64,000 bases of DNA from Desulfovibrio sp. GTDB lineage: Bacteria; Desulfobacterota; Desulfovibrionia; Desulfovibrionales; Desulfovibrionaceae. The notes under the pieces are model-generated. The model was not told the DNA's origin, did not search any database, and saw only the letters and a list, made by a program, of their open reading frames with translations. The stretch lies in assembly GCF_019422935.1 (NCBI RefSeq), contig NZ_JAHZCJ010000008.1:116624-180623 (forward strand). The letters are read 5' to 3'. This document shows positions 26,893 through 36,537 of this stretch, one piece after another (within the stretch, counting starts at the first letter, position 1; the number at the start of each line of letters is the position of its first letter). A program made the position numbers and the translations under genes.

Positions 26893-28767
26893 CTACCCTG
26901 CCAGTTCACCAAGCTCTTGCAGGCGTTGCTCCGCAAATTCCCAGCGTTGCAGCAGCTCGGTTTGCTCTGTTTCCAACGCCACAAGGCGGTCTGTGGTTTT
27001 GGCAAAGGCATCGGGATCGCGGGAGAACAGTTCAGGATCGGCAAGGGTTGCCTCCAGAGTCTTCTGCTCCTGCTCCAGAGCATCCATGCGCTCCGGCAGG
27101 GCTTCCAGTTCCTGGCCCAGCTGTTCAAATTCCCGCTGTTCCTTAAAGCTGCGTCTGCGGGGCTTATCCGAGGCGGGACGCTGGTTGGTGCGGGCAGTTT
27201 TTTCTTCCGGCTTGCGCTCCTGCGCAGGGGTCGAGCGCTGGCGCAGCCAGTCGGTATACGCGCCAACATACTCGTGCGCCATGCCATCGCCTTCCAGCGC
27301 GATGACGCTGGTGACAAGATTATCCAGAAAACTGCGGTCATGGCTGACCACAAGCACCGTGCCGGAATAATCCGCAATCAGCTCTTCCAGTAGATCAAGG
27401 GTTTCCGCATCCAGATCGTTGGTGGGTTCGTCCAGCACCAGCACGTTGGATGGCCGGGTAAAGAGCTTTGCCAGCAGCAGGCGGTTGCGCTCGCCGCCGG
27501 AGAGCACCTTGACCGGCAGGCGCAGGCGGTCGGGGGTGAAAAGAAAATCCTGTAAATATCCGGCCACATGGCGCGTGCTGCCACCCACCGTGACCACATC
27601 GTTGCCCTCGGCAACGCTATGCATAACGCTGGCTTCCGGGTCGAGCGTTTCGCGCAGCTGGTCGAAATAGCTGATCTCCAAGTTGGTGCCGAGGTGCACC
27701 TCGCCTTCTGTGGGCTGCTGCTCGCCCAGCAGAACGCGGATAAGCGATGTTTTGCCCGTGCCGTTTTCGCCGATCAGGCCCACGCGGTCGCCGCGCTGAA
27801 TGATGGTGGAAAAATTACGGATAAGCGGCGGCTGACCGGGGTAGCCGACTGAAATATTATCGGCCTCAATAACCAGCTTGCCCGAGCGCCCGGCCTCCTG
27901 CGCGGCCATGCGCACATTGCCCTGCCTGTCGCGCCGCTCGGCGCGCTCGGCCCGCAGAGCCACAAGAGCGCGCACCCGGCCCATATTGCGCGTGCGGCGG
28001 GCCTTAATGCCCTGACGAATCCACACTTCCTCCTGCGCAAGCTTTTTGTCTTGCAGCGCAAAGGCGCGCTCTTCGGCGGCAAGGCGCTCTTCGCGCCGCT
28101 CGGGGTAACGGTCAAATCCGCAGGAATAGTTGTGCAGCTTACCCCGGTCGATTTCCACAACACGCGTGGCAAGACGCTTGGCAAAGGCCCGGTCATGGCT
28201 GACAAAAATCAGGGTGCGGGCCTTGCGCAGCAAAAAATCTTCCAGCCAGGTGATGGTGGCTATATCCAGATGGTTGGTGGGTTCGTCCAGAATGAGGTCT
28301 TCGGAGCAGATCAGCGCCCGAGCCAAGGCCACGCGGCGCTTGGTGCCGCCGGAGAGCGAGGTAAAATCCGCATCGGGATCCAGCCCCAGATGGTTGATGA
28401 CGGCAAGCACATCGCCGTAGCGCTCCCAGCCGCTGGTCAGCTCAAGGCTGTGCTCGGCCCCGGCATGGGCTGCGGCAAGGGCCGTGCCCTCTTCGCCCAG
28501 AACCTCCGCCACCAGAGAAAAAACCGTGCCGCGCCAGCGTTCCGGCACATCCTGCGGCATCTGACCTATGAGCGTGCCAGGGCGGATAATCATGCCGGAA
28601 TTGGGCTGCATCTGCCCACCGAGCAGCGCCAGCAGCGATGACTTGCCCGCGCCGTTGCGCCCCACGAGACAAAGCCTGTCGCCCACTTCAACCGAAAAAT
28701 CCGCCGAGTCCAGTAGCGGCTTGCCGCCGAGGTTCAGGGTAACACCCTGCATGCTCAAAAATGCCAA
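26893..28767 (-). CDS. uup: ABC-F ATPase, Uup-like
   Basis: A 624-residue soluble protein with two ATP-binding domains: Walker A GRNGAGKSS and GENGTGKTS, signatures LSGGTKRRVALARAL and LSGGERNRLLLAKLF, Walker B ILDEPTNHLD and VLDEPTNDLD. A charged linker separates them, and a C-terminal coiled coil (about 545-620) is typical of Uup. ABC-F proteins act on ribosomes or branched nucleic acids, not in transport. I chose TTG 28767 because GGAGA lies about 6 bases upstream and the resulting start (AFLSMQGVTLNL) matches the Uup N-terminus; ATG 28752 is the alternative. Confidence 0.88.
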   Translation of the reverse strand: MAFLSMQGVTLNLGGKPLLDSADFSVEVGDRLCLVGRNGAGKSSLLALLGGQMQPNSGMIIRPGTLIGQMPQDVPERWRGTVFSLVAEVLGEEGTALAAAHAGAEHSLELTSGWERYGDVLAVINHLGLDPDADFTSLSGGTKRRVALARALICSEDLILDEPTNHLDIATITWLEDFLLRKARTLIFVSHDRAFAKRLATRVVEIDRGKLHNYSCGFDRYPERREERLAAEERAFALQDKKLAQEEVWIRQGIKARRTRNMGRVRALVALRAERAERRDRQGNVRMAAQEAGRSGKLVIEADNISVGYPGQPPLIRNFSTIIQRGDRVGLIGENGTGKTSLIRVLLGEQQPTEGEVHLGTNLEISYFDQLRETLDPEASVMHSVAEGNDVVTVGGSTRHVAGYLQDFLFTPDRLRLPVKVLSGGERNRLLLAKLFTRPSNVLVLDEPTNDLDAETLDLLEELIADYSGTVLVVSHDRSFLDNLVTSVIALEGDGMAHEYVGAYTDWLRQRSTPAQERKPEEKTARTNQRPASDKPRRRSFKEQREFEQLGQELEALPERMDALEQEQKTLEATLADPELFSRDPDAFAKTTDRLVALETEQTELLQRWEFAEQRLQELGELAG

Positions 28768-29075
28768 AATATTCTCCAACGCTGTGATATGATTCTGCCT
28801 GGGGCGGTAGTCGCTCTGAGTTGCGGTTGCCCTGCGGATGTGTGCTTTGTACGCCCTGCAAACCAGGCGGCCAGCGATGTGCGCAAAAATGCACTGCACC
28901 TGCGCCCCGCAGAGGCGTATCATTACCCCAGCGGCGAAACTGACGCAACGGGCCGCAGACAAGCCTGCGCGTGGCCCATCCGCGCAACAGCCGTAAGGGC
29001 GATCTTGTATTGCCCGCACAAAGCGAGTAGCCGAAGACATTGCCAAAATTTCACTCATTACCCACGGGCGGGAAT

Positions 29076-29843
29076 ATGCGGAGCGCAAAGATCTTTTACT
29101 GGTGTTTTTTGTTTGTGTTTTTTAGCGGAATTGGCCCCGCCTTTGCGGACGAGATTCAAATTCATGAAGCCACGCAAACGACATCCCAAGGCCCGGTTGT
29201 GGTCAAATCCTTTCGTGCTGCCGGGCAAGGGCCACACCCGGCTGTCATTGTGCTGCACGGCAGCCAGGGATTGGATAAATTTCGGGCATTTTATGAGCGC
29301 AACGCCACACAATTCGCCCGCGCTGGTTTTGATGCCTATGTGCTGGATTATTATAATGAACAGGATGTCGCATGCTCCAAAACTGTGGAAACGCGGCGCG
29401 CAAATTTTTCAAAGCGCATAGGCGCGTGGTCGCAGATGGTCAGCGATGTTGTTACAGACGTGCTGGCACAGGGGCAGAAAGCGCGCCCCGTTGGCATCGT
29501 GGGTTTTTCTCAGGGGGGATATCTGGCCACATCCGTTGCCAGCAAGGATACAAGAATCGCGGCGCTGGTTGTGTTCTACGGCGGCATCCCCGCCCAGCGC
29601 AGGGCTGACGGCAAGCACCCCATTACCCATATGCCGCCCCTGCTGGAACTGCACGGCGACGCGGATACCGTTGTGCCCATGGAAAGAGGCAAGGAACTGG
29701 TGGAACTGACCCGCAGCCTCGGCCAAACGGCTGAGATGGTGATCTACCCCGGCGCAGGACACGGCTTTAACCGCTCTGCCGCCACAGACGCGGAGCAGCG
29801 GACGCTGGAGTTTTTTCAGAGGATGCTGACGGGCAGGCGGTAA
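29076..29843 (+). CDS. Exported dienelactone-hydrolase family protein
   Basis: A 255-residue protein with a signal peptide (FYWCFLFVFFSGIGPAFA, then DEIQ). The hydrolase fold shows VLHGSQG, the nucleophile elbow GFSQGGY (Ser), an acid in HGDADTVVP and His in GAGHGFN. Dienelactone hydrolases normally carry Cys at the elbow; Ser here suggests an esterase or peptidase-like activity. ATG 29076 is preferred over an upstream TTG because it restores the signal peptide and has GGGCGGG before it. Confidence 0.8.
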   Translation: MRSAKIFYWCFLFVFFSGIGPAFADEIQIHEATQTTSQGPVVVKSFRAAGQGPHPAVIVLHGSQGLDKFRAFYERNATQFARAGFDAYVLDYYNEQDVACSKTVETRRANFSKRIGAWSQMVSDVVTDVLAQGQKARPVGIVGFSQGGYLATSVASKDTRIAALVVFYGGIPAQRRADGKHPITHMPPLLELHGDADTVVPMERGKELVELTRSLGQTAEMVIYPGAGHGFNRSAATDAEQRTLEFFQRMLTGRR

Positions 29844-30026
29844 TGGGTGTCCAATAGTTAGTGTCCCTGGGACGCCAGATAACTACCAGAAGGAATTTTC
29901 ACCTAAAGAGCCTGCCGCCAGATGTTAACCCCTTGGCGGTGATTATTGAATCTGTGGTTCTGTCGGAATCTGTTCGGAGGCATGAGGCCAAGGCCAGTAG
30001 GCAACTCTGGACATATTACCACATGA

Positions 30027-30064
30027 GGGGCGAGGGCGATACAGCAGTCGCCCCTTGCTTTTTT
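30027..30064 (+). terminator. Hairpin with T-run downstream of the exported hydrolase
   Basis: GGGGCGA, a 14-base loop, TCGCCCC, then TTGCTTTTTT. The interval 29844-30026 holds no gene that I can support. Confidence 0.65.
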
Positions 30065-30123
30065 ATGCAATAGGCACAAAGAGCATGACGTGGAAACTGG
30101 CAAAAATGATTCGTATTGGCGGG

Positions 30124-30681
30124 TTAGGGCTTTTTTGCCGTGCCGTAACGAAAAACGCCGCGCTCCATAATGATGAGATCAGAAAAACTGCTTTCTTTCA
30201 AAATCTCGTCTGTGCGACGGTTGAGGTTGCATCCGTCGGCAATTCGTGTCCATGAGCCATTAGCAAAATCAAAAATTTTGCCGGCCCGCGCTCCTTTGGG
30301 CCGCACATGCTCTATGAAAATGAACAGGCCGCCCGCCTTGAGCACCCGCTGTATTTCGCTCATGCCTTTTTCAATATCCGCAGTGCAAAAAAGCAGCGTG
30401 GCGACCACGGTGTCAAATTGCCCTTCTGCAAAAGGCATTTTTTCAACATTGCCCTGATAAAACGCAAAATTAATCCCAGCCCGCCGTTCAAGTTCCTGTG
30501 AGCACTGGCGATCCAACCCTGTCAGGCTGCGTATTTTTTCAGGATTATAATATCGAAGGTTGACTCCCGTCCCTATCCCGACTTCAAGCACATCGCCATA
30601 GGCACAGGGCATTATTGCTGAACGCATTTTCTTCAATACCCACGCTTCTAAGGGCATCATGGCGATATCGTATATGTTCAT
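30124..30681 (-). CDS. Class I SAM-dependent methyltransferase
   Basis: A 185-residue methyltransferase of the UbiE/Methyltransf_11 type: SAM-binding motif I DVLEVGIGTGVNL, acidic residue in LTGLDRQ, and the FDTVVATLLFCTA and LKAGGLFIFIEH strands. Substrate unknown; small proteins of this form often methylate phospholipids or small molecules. Start is uncertain: ATG 30681 gives the N-terminus MNIYDIAMMPLE; ATG 30693 and GTG 30702 are alternatives. Confidence 0.8.
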   Translation of the reverse strand: MNIYDIAMMPLEAWVLKKMRSAIMPCAYGDVLEVGIGTGVNLRYYNPEKIRSLTGLDRQCSQELERRAGINFAFYQGNVEKMPFAEGQFDTVVATLLFCTADIEKGMSEIQRVLKAGGLFIFIEHVRPKGARAGKIFDFANGSWTRIADGCNLNRRTDEILKESSFSDLIIMERGVFRYGTAKKP

Positions 30682-31081
30682 GCCCGATTCCATTTGCACC
30701 ACAACATACGGTGAAAAATGGACCCGCAGGCTATGGTGTCAGACTGATTAAGAAAGTATGCGTAATCATGAGGTGACAAAATTATCCCCCCCGCATTTTC
30801 CTTATTTAACATCTATGCTAAAAAACACTTGTTGGGCTCAAACTGACTAGGAGAACAATCTCCATCTGCCTAAAAAAAATTTGCAAAAGCGAGTTATCTC
30901 TGCAAAGTCTAACTGGATAGATATCCTATCAATCCATAGCTATCGCGCGCAATAATTTTTTGCCTTCAAACATTCTGGACAAACGGATGATGATCCCATA
31001 GCAGAGCAGTGCTTAGCTGCCCGTAGCTGTAAAAAAACTTTGACAAAAATTTCAGCAAGATTTTTTATTCAAAGCGACTGC
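30682..31081. other. Gene-free interval before the IS3 relic
   Basis: About 400 AT-rich bases. I see no conserved signal other than the likely promoter region of the methyltransferase at its left end. Confidence 0.4.
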
Positions 31082-32383
31082 GTTAACGAACACATCTCCA
31101 TCAATGAGATCGGCTGGAAAAAATGGACGCCATAGTTCATACCCTTAGAGGAGGTTCTATGACGAAAACACCACGGGGCCGTTATCCGCAAGAATTAAAA
31201 CAGCAAGCCGTCACCATGGCGGTTGAGGATGGTTTCGGCGTAACGGAAATAGCGCGAACGCTTTCTATTTATTTGAAAACCGAGGCGAACTGGGTTACGC
31301 AGTACCGACTGGACAAACAAGAGTTCGCTTTGAAGCCGAGCGTGAGTGAGCAAGATGCTCTGAGTTGGCGCGGCTGAAGAAAGAGAACGTCCTGCGGTGC
31401 ATGGAGTGCGATATCCTAAAAAAGCGGCGTACGTTGCCAAAGAGTCGCTGTGAGGTACGCCGCAGTCAGTGCTCTGCGACACCAATATCCAGTCCACCTT
31501 GTTTGCCTAGTTTTGCACACATCAGTCAGTGGATATTACGCATGGCTCAAACGCGATGCGGCCCCATCAAGCAAGACAGCTCGTCTGGAGACCGAGATTT
31601 TGGTTGCCCACAAGCGAACACGCGGCACATACTGCGAGGAGCAGTTGCACTGGGAACTCATGGCAAGTGGTTGCGCCGTCAGCCTCTGGAAGGTCAAGCA
31701 TGCAATGTGAACTGGGCCTTGTCTGTAAGCGCAAACGGCGGGTTATCCGCACACCACAGAGTCAAATCACGCGTTGCCGGTCGCTCCCATCTTCTGAACC
31801 GTGATTTCACGCCGGGCGAGCACAACCGCGTGTGGATGAGTGACATAACATACATTCCTACACGGCAGGGCTGGGTATATCTTGCTGGAATCAAAGAGTT
31901 ACGCAGCCGGAAAATTGTCGGCTTCAGCCTAGCTGAGCGAATGGATACCGGGCTTGTCTTGGCCGCATTGATGGAAGCGGTGCGTTTCCACCGTCCAACC
32001 GGTGGGACTGATTCTGCATTCGGATCGCGGCAGCCTGTATTGCAGCGCAGAGCTTACCAGAAAAAACTCCGCGCATACGGTCTAGTCTGTTCCATGAGTA
32101 AAAAAGGGGATTGTTACGACAGCGCCTCGATGGAGAGCTCTGGGGCTTGTTAAAAGATGAGTTTGTCCATCGTAAGAGCTACAACTCACAGGCGGAAGCC
32201 ATTGCAGACGCAACAAAATATATTGAAATTTTTTATAATCGACAAAGGCCCCAGGCCGCGCTTGGCTATCACTCTCCGGTGGCATTTGTCAGAAGTCGGA
32301 TGATGAACCAAAGTTGCCAATTGCCGCTTACCATGGTGCCCGAATTTGACGACCTACCTCGTTAAGAACACTGTTAACGAACA
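31082..32383. mobile_element. Decayed IS3-family insertion sequence
   Basis: The transposase remains (31159-32365) are bracketed by an 11-bp direct repeat GTTAACGAACA at 31082-31092 and 32373-32383. The 1.3-kb span fits an IS3 element. The repeat is longer than a usual IS3 target duplication and contains a palindrome, so the exact ends are uncertain; no convincing terminal inverted repeats are visible. Confidence 0.6.
31159..32365 (+). pseudogene. IS3-family transposase (OrfA + OrfB), multiply frameshifted
   Basis: OrfA begins MTKTPRGRYPQELKQQAV with its helix-turn-helix, then shifts frame near 31370 (RLKKENVLRCMECDILKK is the usual OrfA end). OrfB continues in alternating frames: SVSGYYAWLKR at about 31520, ELGLVCKRKRR at about 31710, the DDE-region VWMSDITYIPT at about 31830, and WGLLKDEFVHRKSY with RPQAALGYHSPVAF near 32140-32290. 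At least four frameshifts separate them, so no active transposase can be made. Confidence 0.9.
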
Positions 32384-32515
32384 AGTATCAAGAAAGTCAT
32401 TTTGACACAGACAGCAACACAATTTATGCAAGTCACCACCTGAGCAACTTACCTGCTGAAAAAGCATACAGCACATTTATCAAATTTGAATAATATCTCT
32501 TGGGGGGAGCATTCC

Positions 32516-33613
32516 GTGTCAATCAGCCTTTCGCTAATTATTCCTTGCTATAATGAAGAGAACACGCTGTCTAGCTGCGTTGAAAGATGCCTCACGCTGC
32601 GTGATGAAGGTATCAAACTTGAGCTCATCATCGTGAACGATTGTTCAACTGATCGCAGCATGGCCATAGCCAATGAGCTTGCAGCTGCACATCAGGAAGT
32701 TGTCGTGCTTCACCACTCGGTTAATCAGGGAAAGGGAGCGACACTGCGCACGGGATTTTTGCAAGCAACCGGCGATTACATAGGAATTCAGGATGCTGAT
32801 GCGGAGTACGATCCTAACGATTACCTTACGTTACTCGCACCACTGCAGGAAGGTAAGGCGGATGTAGTGTACGGCTCCAGATACCTGCGGCAAGAAACCC
32901 GGCGGGTGCTATACTTTTGGCATACTTGGATGAACCGCTCGCTTACGTTTATATCCAATATGTTTACTAACCTAGACATCAGCGATATGGAAACCTGCTA
33001 TAAACTTTTCAGGCGCGAGGCCATTCAGGCTATTGCCCCAAAATTGCAGGAGAGCAGATTTGGCTTTGAACCAGAAGTTACCGCCCTTGTAGCCCAGATG
33101 CACTACCGGGTATACGAATGTGCCATTCATTACACCCCCAGAACATACGAAGAGGGTAAAAAAATTGGCTGGCGCGATGGCGTACACGCACTCTACTGCA
33201 TCATGCATTACAGTGCCCACACCGCTCCGCTTCCAATGCAATTTTTGCTGTATTTCTTTATCGGGGCTATTAGCGCCCTATCAAATATTATATCATTTGC
33301 CTTATTAACAGCAGCAGGACTAAATATTTCTTCAGCAATCATTATTGCCTTCATCATCTCGACATCAATAAATTACAAGCTCTGCATTTCAATTCTTTTC
33401 CGGCACAATGCACGATGGTCTTCTCCGAAAGAAATACTCGCATATGCACTTGCATCTATAGGCATGCTTGGCCTTGATTATGCTGTAACATATGGGCTAA
33501 TCGCCCTCACCGTAATGCCTGTTTGGAGTAAATTCTGGGCGGCAGTAATTGGCTTTGCAGGAAACTTTGCATTACGAAAGCATCTGATTTTCCGAGAAAA
33601 AAATAAAAAATAA
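32516..33613 (+). CDS. Family 2 glycosyltransferase fused to a GtrA-like membrane domain
   Basis: A 365-residue protein. Residues 1-235 are a GT2 domain of the dolichol-phosphate-mannose synthase type ([20 protein letters not shown], metal site QDADAEYDP). Residues 240-365 hold four helices like GtrA, which helps flip lipid-linked sugars. It probably charges polyprenyl phosphate with a hexose and flips it for cell-surface modification. GTG 32516 is chosen because GGGGGGAG lies about 6 bases upstream. The gene is more AT-rich than the backbone and follows an IS relic, suggesting acquisition. Confidence 0.85.
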   Translation: MSISLSLIIPCYNEENTLSSCVERCLTLRDEGIKLELIIVNDCSTDRSMAIANELAAAHQEVVVLHHSVNQGKGATLRTGFLQATGDYIGIQDADAEYDPNDYLTLLAPLQEGKADVVYGSRYLRQETRRVLYFWHTWMNRSLTFISNMFTNLDISDMETCYKLFRREAIQAIAPKLQESRFGFEPEVTALVAQMHYRVYECAIHYTPRTYEEGKKIGWRDGVHALYCIMHYSAHTAPLPMQFLLYFFIGAISALSNIISFALLTAAGLNISSAIIIAFIISTSINYKLCISILFRHNARWSSPKEILAYALASIGMLGLDYAVTYGLIALTVMPVWSKFWAAVIGFAGNFALRKHLIFREKNKK

Positions 33614-33793
33614 ACTTTGTGTCACTTCGCGATGCAGCAAGCAATGGGCATGACCGAATCCGCATTACCATTACCCCCACGAGACTCCAGAACTAATAGC
33701 TGCATCCTGAATTCACATAACAAGTCAAATACTCTGCGCGCAGCATATACTTTATAAAACAAATATGTTGGGCGCGCTTATTGGAAGAAATGA

Positions 33794-35503
33794 ATGATTT
33801 GCATCTATCTTTGCACCATTGCACTTTTTTTTGCTACTAGCAGTGCTGGATTTACATTTTTTTCAATATTACGTGTTACCCCGCGCAACCCCTTTTTAGC
33901 TTTTTTTGCGGGCTTTTTTTTAGTCAGCTTACTGGCTATGGCTGTTTCACTGGTTAAGCCGCTTACCCTCCAATATTCCCTTTTGTGCCTGACCCCTGCG
34001 TTGCTTGGCATTAAGCAGCTACGCAGATTGTTCAGCTCCCCTGCCAGTCAGTCGGGACGCCACCTACCCATTCTGGCATTCTTTTTTGCCACAGCAGGTG
34101 TTTGCGCTCTGGGCACAGCCTATGCGGAATGGACAAGCTATGCCTACGACTCAGACCTTTACCACATTCAGATTGTGCGCTGGCTCAATGAGTATGGCAC
34201 ACCATTTGGCCTTGGCAATCTTCATTCCAGGCTAGCAAACAGTTCCATCTGGCCCCTATTTGCAGCCCTTCTAAACCACTCGTTTCTTCAAGATAGCACG
34301 CCTTGGATCATGATGCCGACTTTTATAACGGCGTTTACAATGTATTTTGTACATGACTTCATAGACAGCTCATCCCGTCCCCTCAGCATCTACGCATTGT
34401 GCATGTTTCCAGTGTGCATTTATAGCACTCTATTCTGGGGTTACCCCAATCTATACCACGATTTTCCATCCCTCGCTGTTTTGTGTATCTCTGGCGCAGA
34501 GTTGCTGCACATGCTCTTTTCTCAGCAAAATCGAACATTAAGTTCAACGATTTCAGCAATAACATGCATTGCCCTTTCTTTTTTGATCAAACCACTTTCG
34601 GCAATATCGGTATTGATTATCACTCCAATTGCTTTATATTACTACTATACATCAACAAATTTTAAATTTAGTAATATTTTGATAATCTTTGCTTTCCCAT
34701 TACTCGCTGCCATTCTCTGGTGCGCAAGAAATGTCATCACTTCAGGGTATCCATTTTTCCCAATTTCCATATTCCCGTTTACTGTAGACTGGGCCATGCC
34801 ACTCAGAGATGTGACAGGCAATGCAACCGCTGTGCGCGCATGGGCGCGCATGCCTGGGCCAAATCATCTTGAAGCATTTGAGCGAGGTATTTCTTTCTGG
34901 TTTTTACCTTGGGCTAAGGCGCTCATCTCATCCAAACAGGCAGTTCTCACAACACTACTTCCTTTTACTGCGGGTTGTGTGTGCTGGTTTTTTATTCGCA
35001 AGCAGCTTACTTCGCGTGAAATACTGTGTCTCTTTGGCTGGTCGCTGCTTTCCATCGTGTACTGGTTCTGGATGGCGCCAGACCCGCGCTTCGGCAGGGA
35101 ACTTTTCTGGATTTTTTTTGCCTTAGGGTCCGCGTGTTTCGTTCAGTATTGGCCAGTTAATGTCACATCCATTCTGAACAACTTTTTCAGATATCAAGAC
35201 AAACAGCGCCAACTCTGCGTCGTGATAGTCCTTTTTTTCATGCTGGCTTCATGTGCCATATCATTCATGCACAGATTACAGGGCAACAGTGTCGCGTGGG
35301 TTTCCCTGGGAACTATCAATCCATGGCCCACAAAACTTATAACTGCAGAAAGCGGTGCTGCTCCTTTTGACATTTATATTCCATTTGACGATGACAGATG
35401 CGGTAATTCACCACTACCGTGCGCTCCAACAGTACCACAGCATACCGTACGGCGTGATGCCATAAAACTTGGAGCTGGATTTCGTCCAAATACCCAACAA
35501 TAA
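33794..35503 (+). CDS. Large multi-spanning membrane protein, LIC_10190-like
   Basis: A 569-residue protein with about 11-13 hydrophobic segments. The loop after the third helix, SYAYDSDLYHIQIVRWLNEY with GLGNLHSRLANSS, matches the hallmark of the LIC_10190 family and recalls the acidic first-loop site of GT-C glycosyltransferases. With the GT2/GtrA gene just upstream it would be the enzyme that uses a polyprenyl-phosphate sugar. This assignment rests on motif memory and context. AT-rich and flanked by mobile relics. Confidence 0.6.
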   Translation: MICIYLCTIALFFATSSAGFTFFSILRVTPRNPFLAFFAGFFLVSLLAMAVSLVKPLTLQYSLLCLTPALLGIKQLRRLFSSPASQSGRHLPILAFFFATAGVCALGTAYAEWTSYAYDSDLYHIQIVRWLNEYGTPFGLGNLHSRLANSSIWPLFAALLNHSFLQDSTPWIMMPTFITAFTMYFVHDFIDSSSRPLSIYALCMFPVCIYSTLFWGYPNLYHDFPSLAVLCISGAELLHMLFSQQNRTLSSTISAITCIALSFLIKPLSAISVLIITPIALYYYYTSTNFKFSNILIIFAFPLLAAILWCARNVITSGYPFFPISIFPFTVDWAMPLRDVTGNATAVRAWARMPGPNHLEAFERGISFWFLPWAKALISSKQAVLTTLLPFTAGCVCWFFIRKQLTSREILCLFGWSLLSIVYWFWMAPDPRFGRELFWIFFALGSACFVQYWPVNVTSILNNFFRYQDKQRQLCVVIVLFFMLASCAISFMHRLQGNSVAWVSLGTINPWPTKLITAESGAAPFDIYIPFDDDRCGNSPLPCAPTVPQHTVRRDAIKLGAGFRPNTQQ

Positions 35504-35544
35504 AATCAGCATGGCACTACTATTATTGACTTTACCTTGAAAAG

Positions 35545-35720
35545 TTGAAGTGACTTGAGTTAACCTGTCGCATGCCAAACCACGTGTCATGCGCACCCTC
35601 TTTTACTGAGTAGTATTCAAGGAAGAGGGTTGCCAGAGGCAAAAAATTCTTCCGCCTCTTCATTTTTGAAACTCATGATCATCTGAAACATATCCTCATG
35701 TATGCCTCCAGAAGATGACC
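35545..35720 (-). pseudogene. Relic of a higB-like toxin gene
   Basis: About 170 bases resemble the higB-like gene and its upstream flank at 44726-44890 inside the island: both contain ACCTGTCGCATG, CTCTTCATTTTTGAA and TCATGA(A/T)TGCCTCCAG-like strings in the same order. The frame here is broken. It lies outside the left island boundary, so it may be left by an earlier element at the same site. The remainder of 35504-36243 up to the att repeat shows only the terminator at 35958. Confidence 0.6.
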
Positions 35721-35957
35721 CTCCCCCCGAAAAGTATGCCATTGAAAAGTTAGTGTTCCTGACATAGGAGCACAAGAATGAAGCAACAGATTATTGGGAT
35801 CTTGCGGCACGAGGACTAGACGTATACATCCAACCACTAACTGCCAGCCCCTAGCCCTTCCAGAATAGCTCAAATTTTCCCCGCAGATCAAGCCAAAGTA
35901 TGCATGGCGGTATGCATAGCGTCGCGCACTCGCTAAAAACATACCCTTTTTGAACAC

Positions 35958-35996
35958 GAAAACGGCGTGCTGCTATCTAAAGCAACACGCCGTTTT
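35958..35996. terminator. Strong hairpin beside the left island end, probably the former tRNA-Ser terminator
   Basis: ACGGCGTG and CACGCCGT stems with inner TGCT/AGCA pairs, A-run and T-run outside. It lies 12 bases from the left att repeat. In the uninterrupted chromosome it would follow tRNA-Ser directly, so it is likely the tRNA terminator displaced by island integration. Confidence 0.65.
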
Positions 35997-36008
35997 TATT
36001 ATGTATAA

Positions 36009-36032
36009 ATGGCGGAGAGGGTGGGATTCGAA
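36009..36032. repeat. Left attachment site (att core, 24 bp)
   Basis: Begins ATGGCGGAGAGGGTGGG and ends GATTCGAA; identical over 24 bases to 52165-52188, which is the 3' end of tRNA-Ser including CCA and part of the T arm. Identity stops at both edges. Confidence 0.92.
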
Positions 36033-36193
36033 TTATTACATAACATGATAAACTAATTAATTATCTCTACTGAATATTAAAAAAATATCCGGATTTATGT
36101 CCGACATTACAATCACACTATTCTGCGAATGAAGTTCAGAATCACCATGGATGGCGTAGCCCTTACAAGACGGCTATTAAGACAGTTACCAAG

Positions 36194-36230
36194 TTGACAA
36201 CATACCAGCCACGTGTAAGATTTTCTTACA
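36194..36230 (+). promoter_or_regulatory. Promoter with overlapping operator for the nucleotide operon
   Basis: TTGACA (36194-36199), 16 bases, TAAGAT (36216-36221) is a near-consensus sigma-70 promoter. A perfect inverted repeat TGTAAGA-TTT-TCTTACA (36214-36230) covers the -10 box. A protein bound there would block RNA polymerase; the XRE protein encoded as second gene is the natural candidate. Confidence 0.7.
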
Positions 36231-36243
36231 TGGAGATGCTATC

Positions 36244-36537
36244 ATGAAGAGTACAAAACAAAAAGTTTTAGAGGAAGTGACCGAGGTCCTGAAAACAATG
36301 ACAGAAATTGAGGGAGTCACAATAACTCTGGAATGTAACCCCATAGAAAACCTTGCACTTGACAGTGGTCATGGAATTCCTTTTGCTCTTGAAATTGAAG
36401 ACAGACTTTCAATTGTTATCCCGCCAGAAATCAACCCTTTCGTCAACGACACTCCCATTCCATGTGCCAGAACAGTGGGTGAAATTGTTGATTTGTTGAT
36501 TGCGCTTTCAGCAAAGCAGGACGAGGCACAAAAATGA
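36244..36537 (+). CDS. Acyl-carrier-protein-like small protein
   Basis: A 97-residue acidic protein. The segment LALDSGHGIPFALEIEDRL followed by SIVIPPEINPF and ARTVGEIVDLL matches the second half of acyl/peptidyl carrier proteins: Ser41 in DSG would be the phosphopantetheine site, although carriers usually have DSL. GGAG is 8 bases before ATG 36244. It leads the operon and overlaps the XRE gene by 4 bases (ATGA). It might carry an acyl or aminoacyl group for a modification reaction, or be a regulatory partner. No ligase or synthetase for loading it is seen nearby. Confidence 0.6.
   Translation: MKSTKQKVLEEVTEVLKTMTEIEGVTITLECNPIENLALDSGHGIPFALEIEDRLSIVIPPEINPFVNDTPIPCARTVGEIVDLLIALSAKQDEAQK

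Noticed and set aside
29861-30073. A 70-codon frame before the terminator at 30027
   Set aside because: It runs into the terminator hairpin and has no recognisable family or ribosome site.
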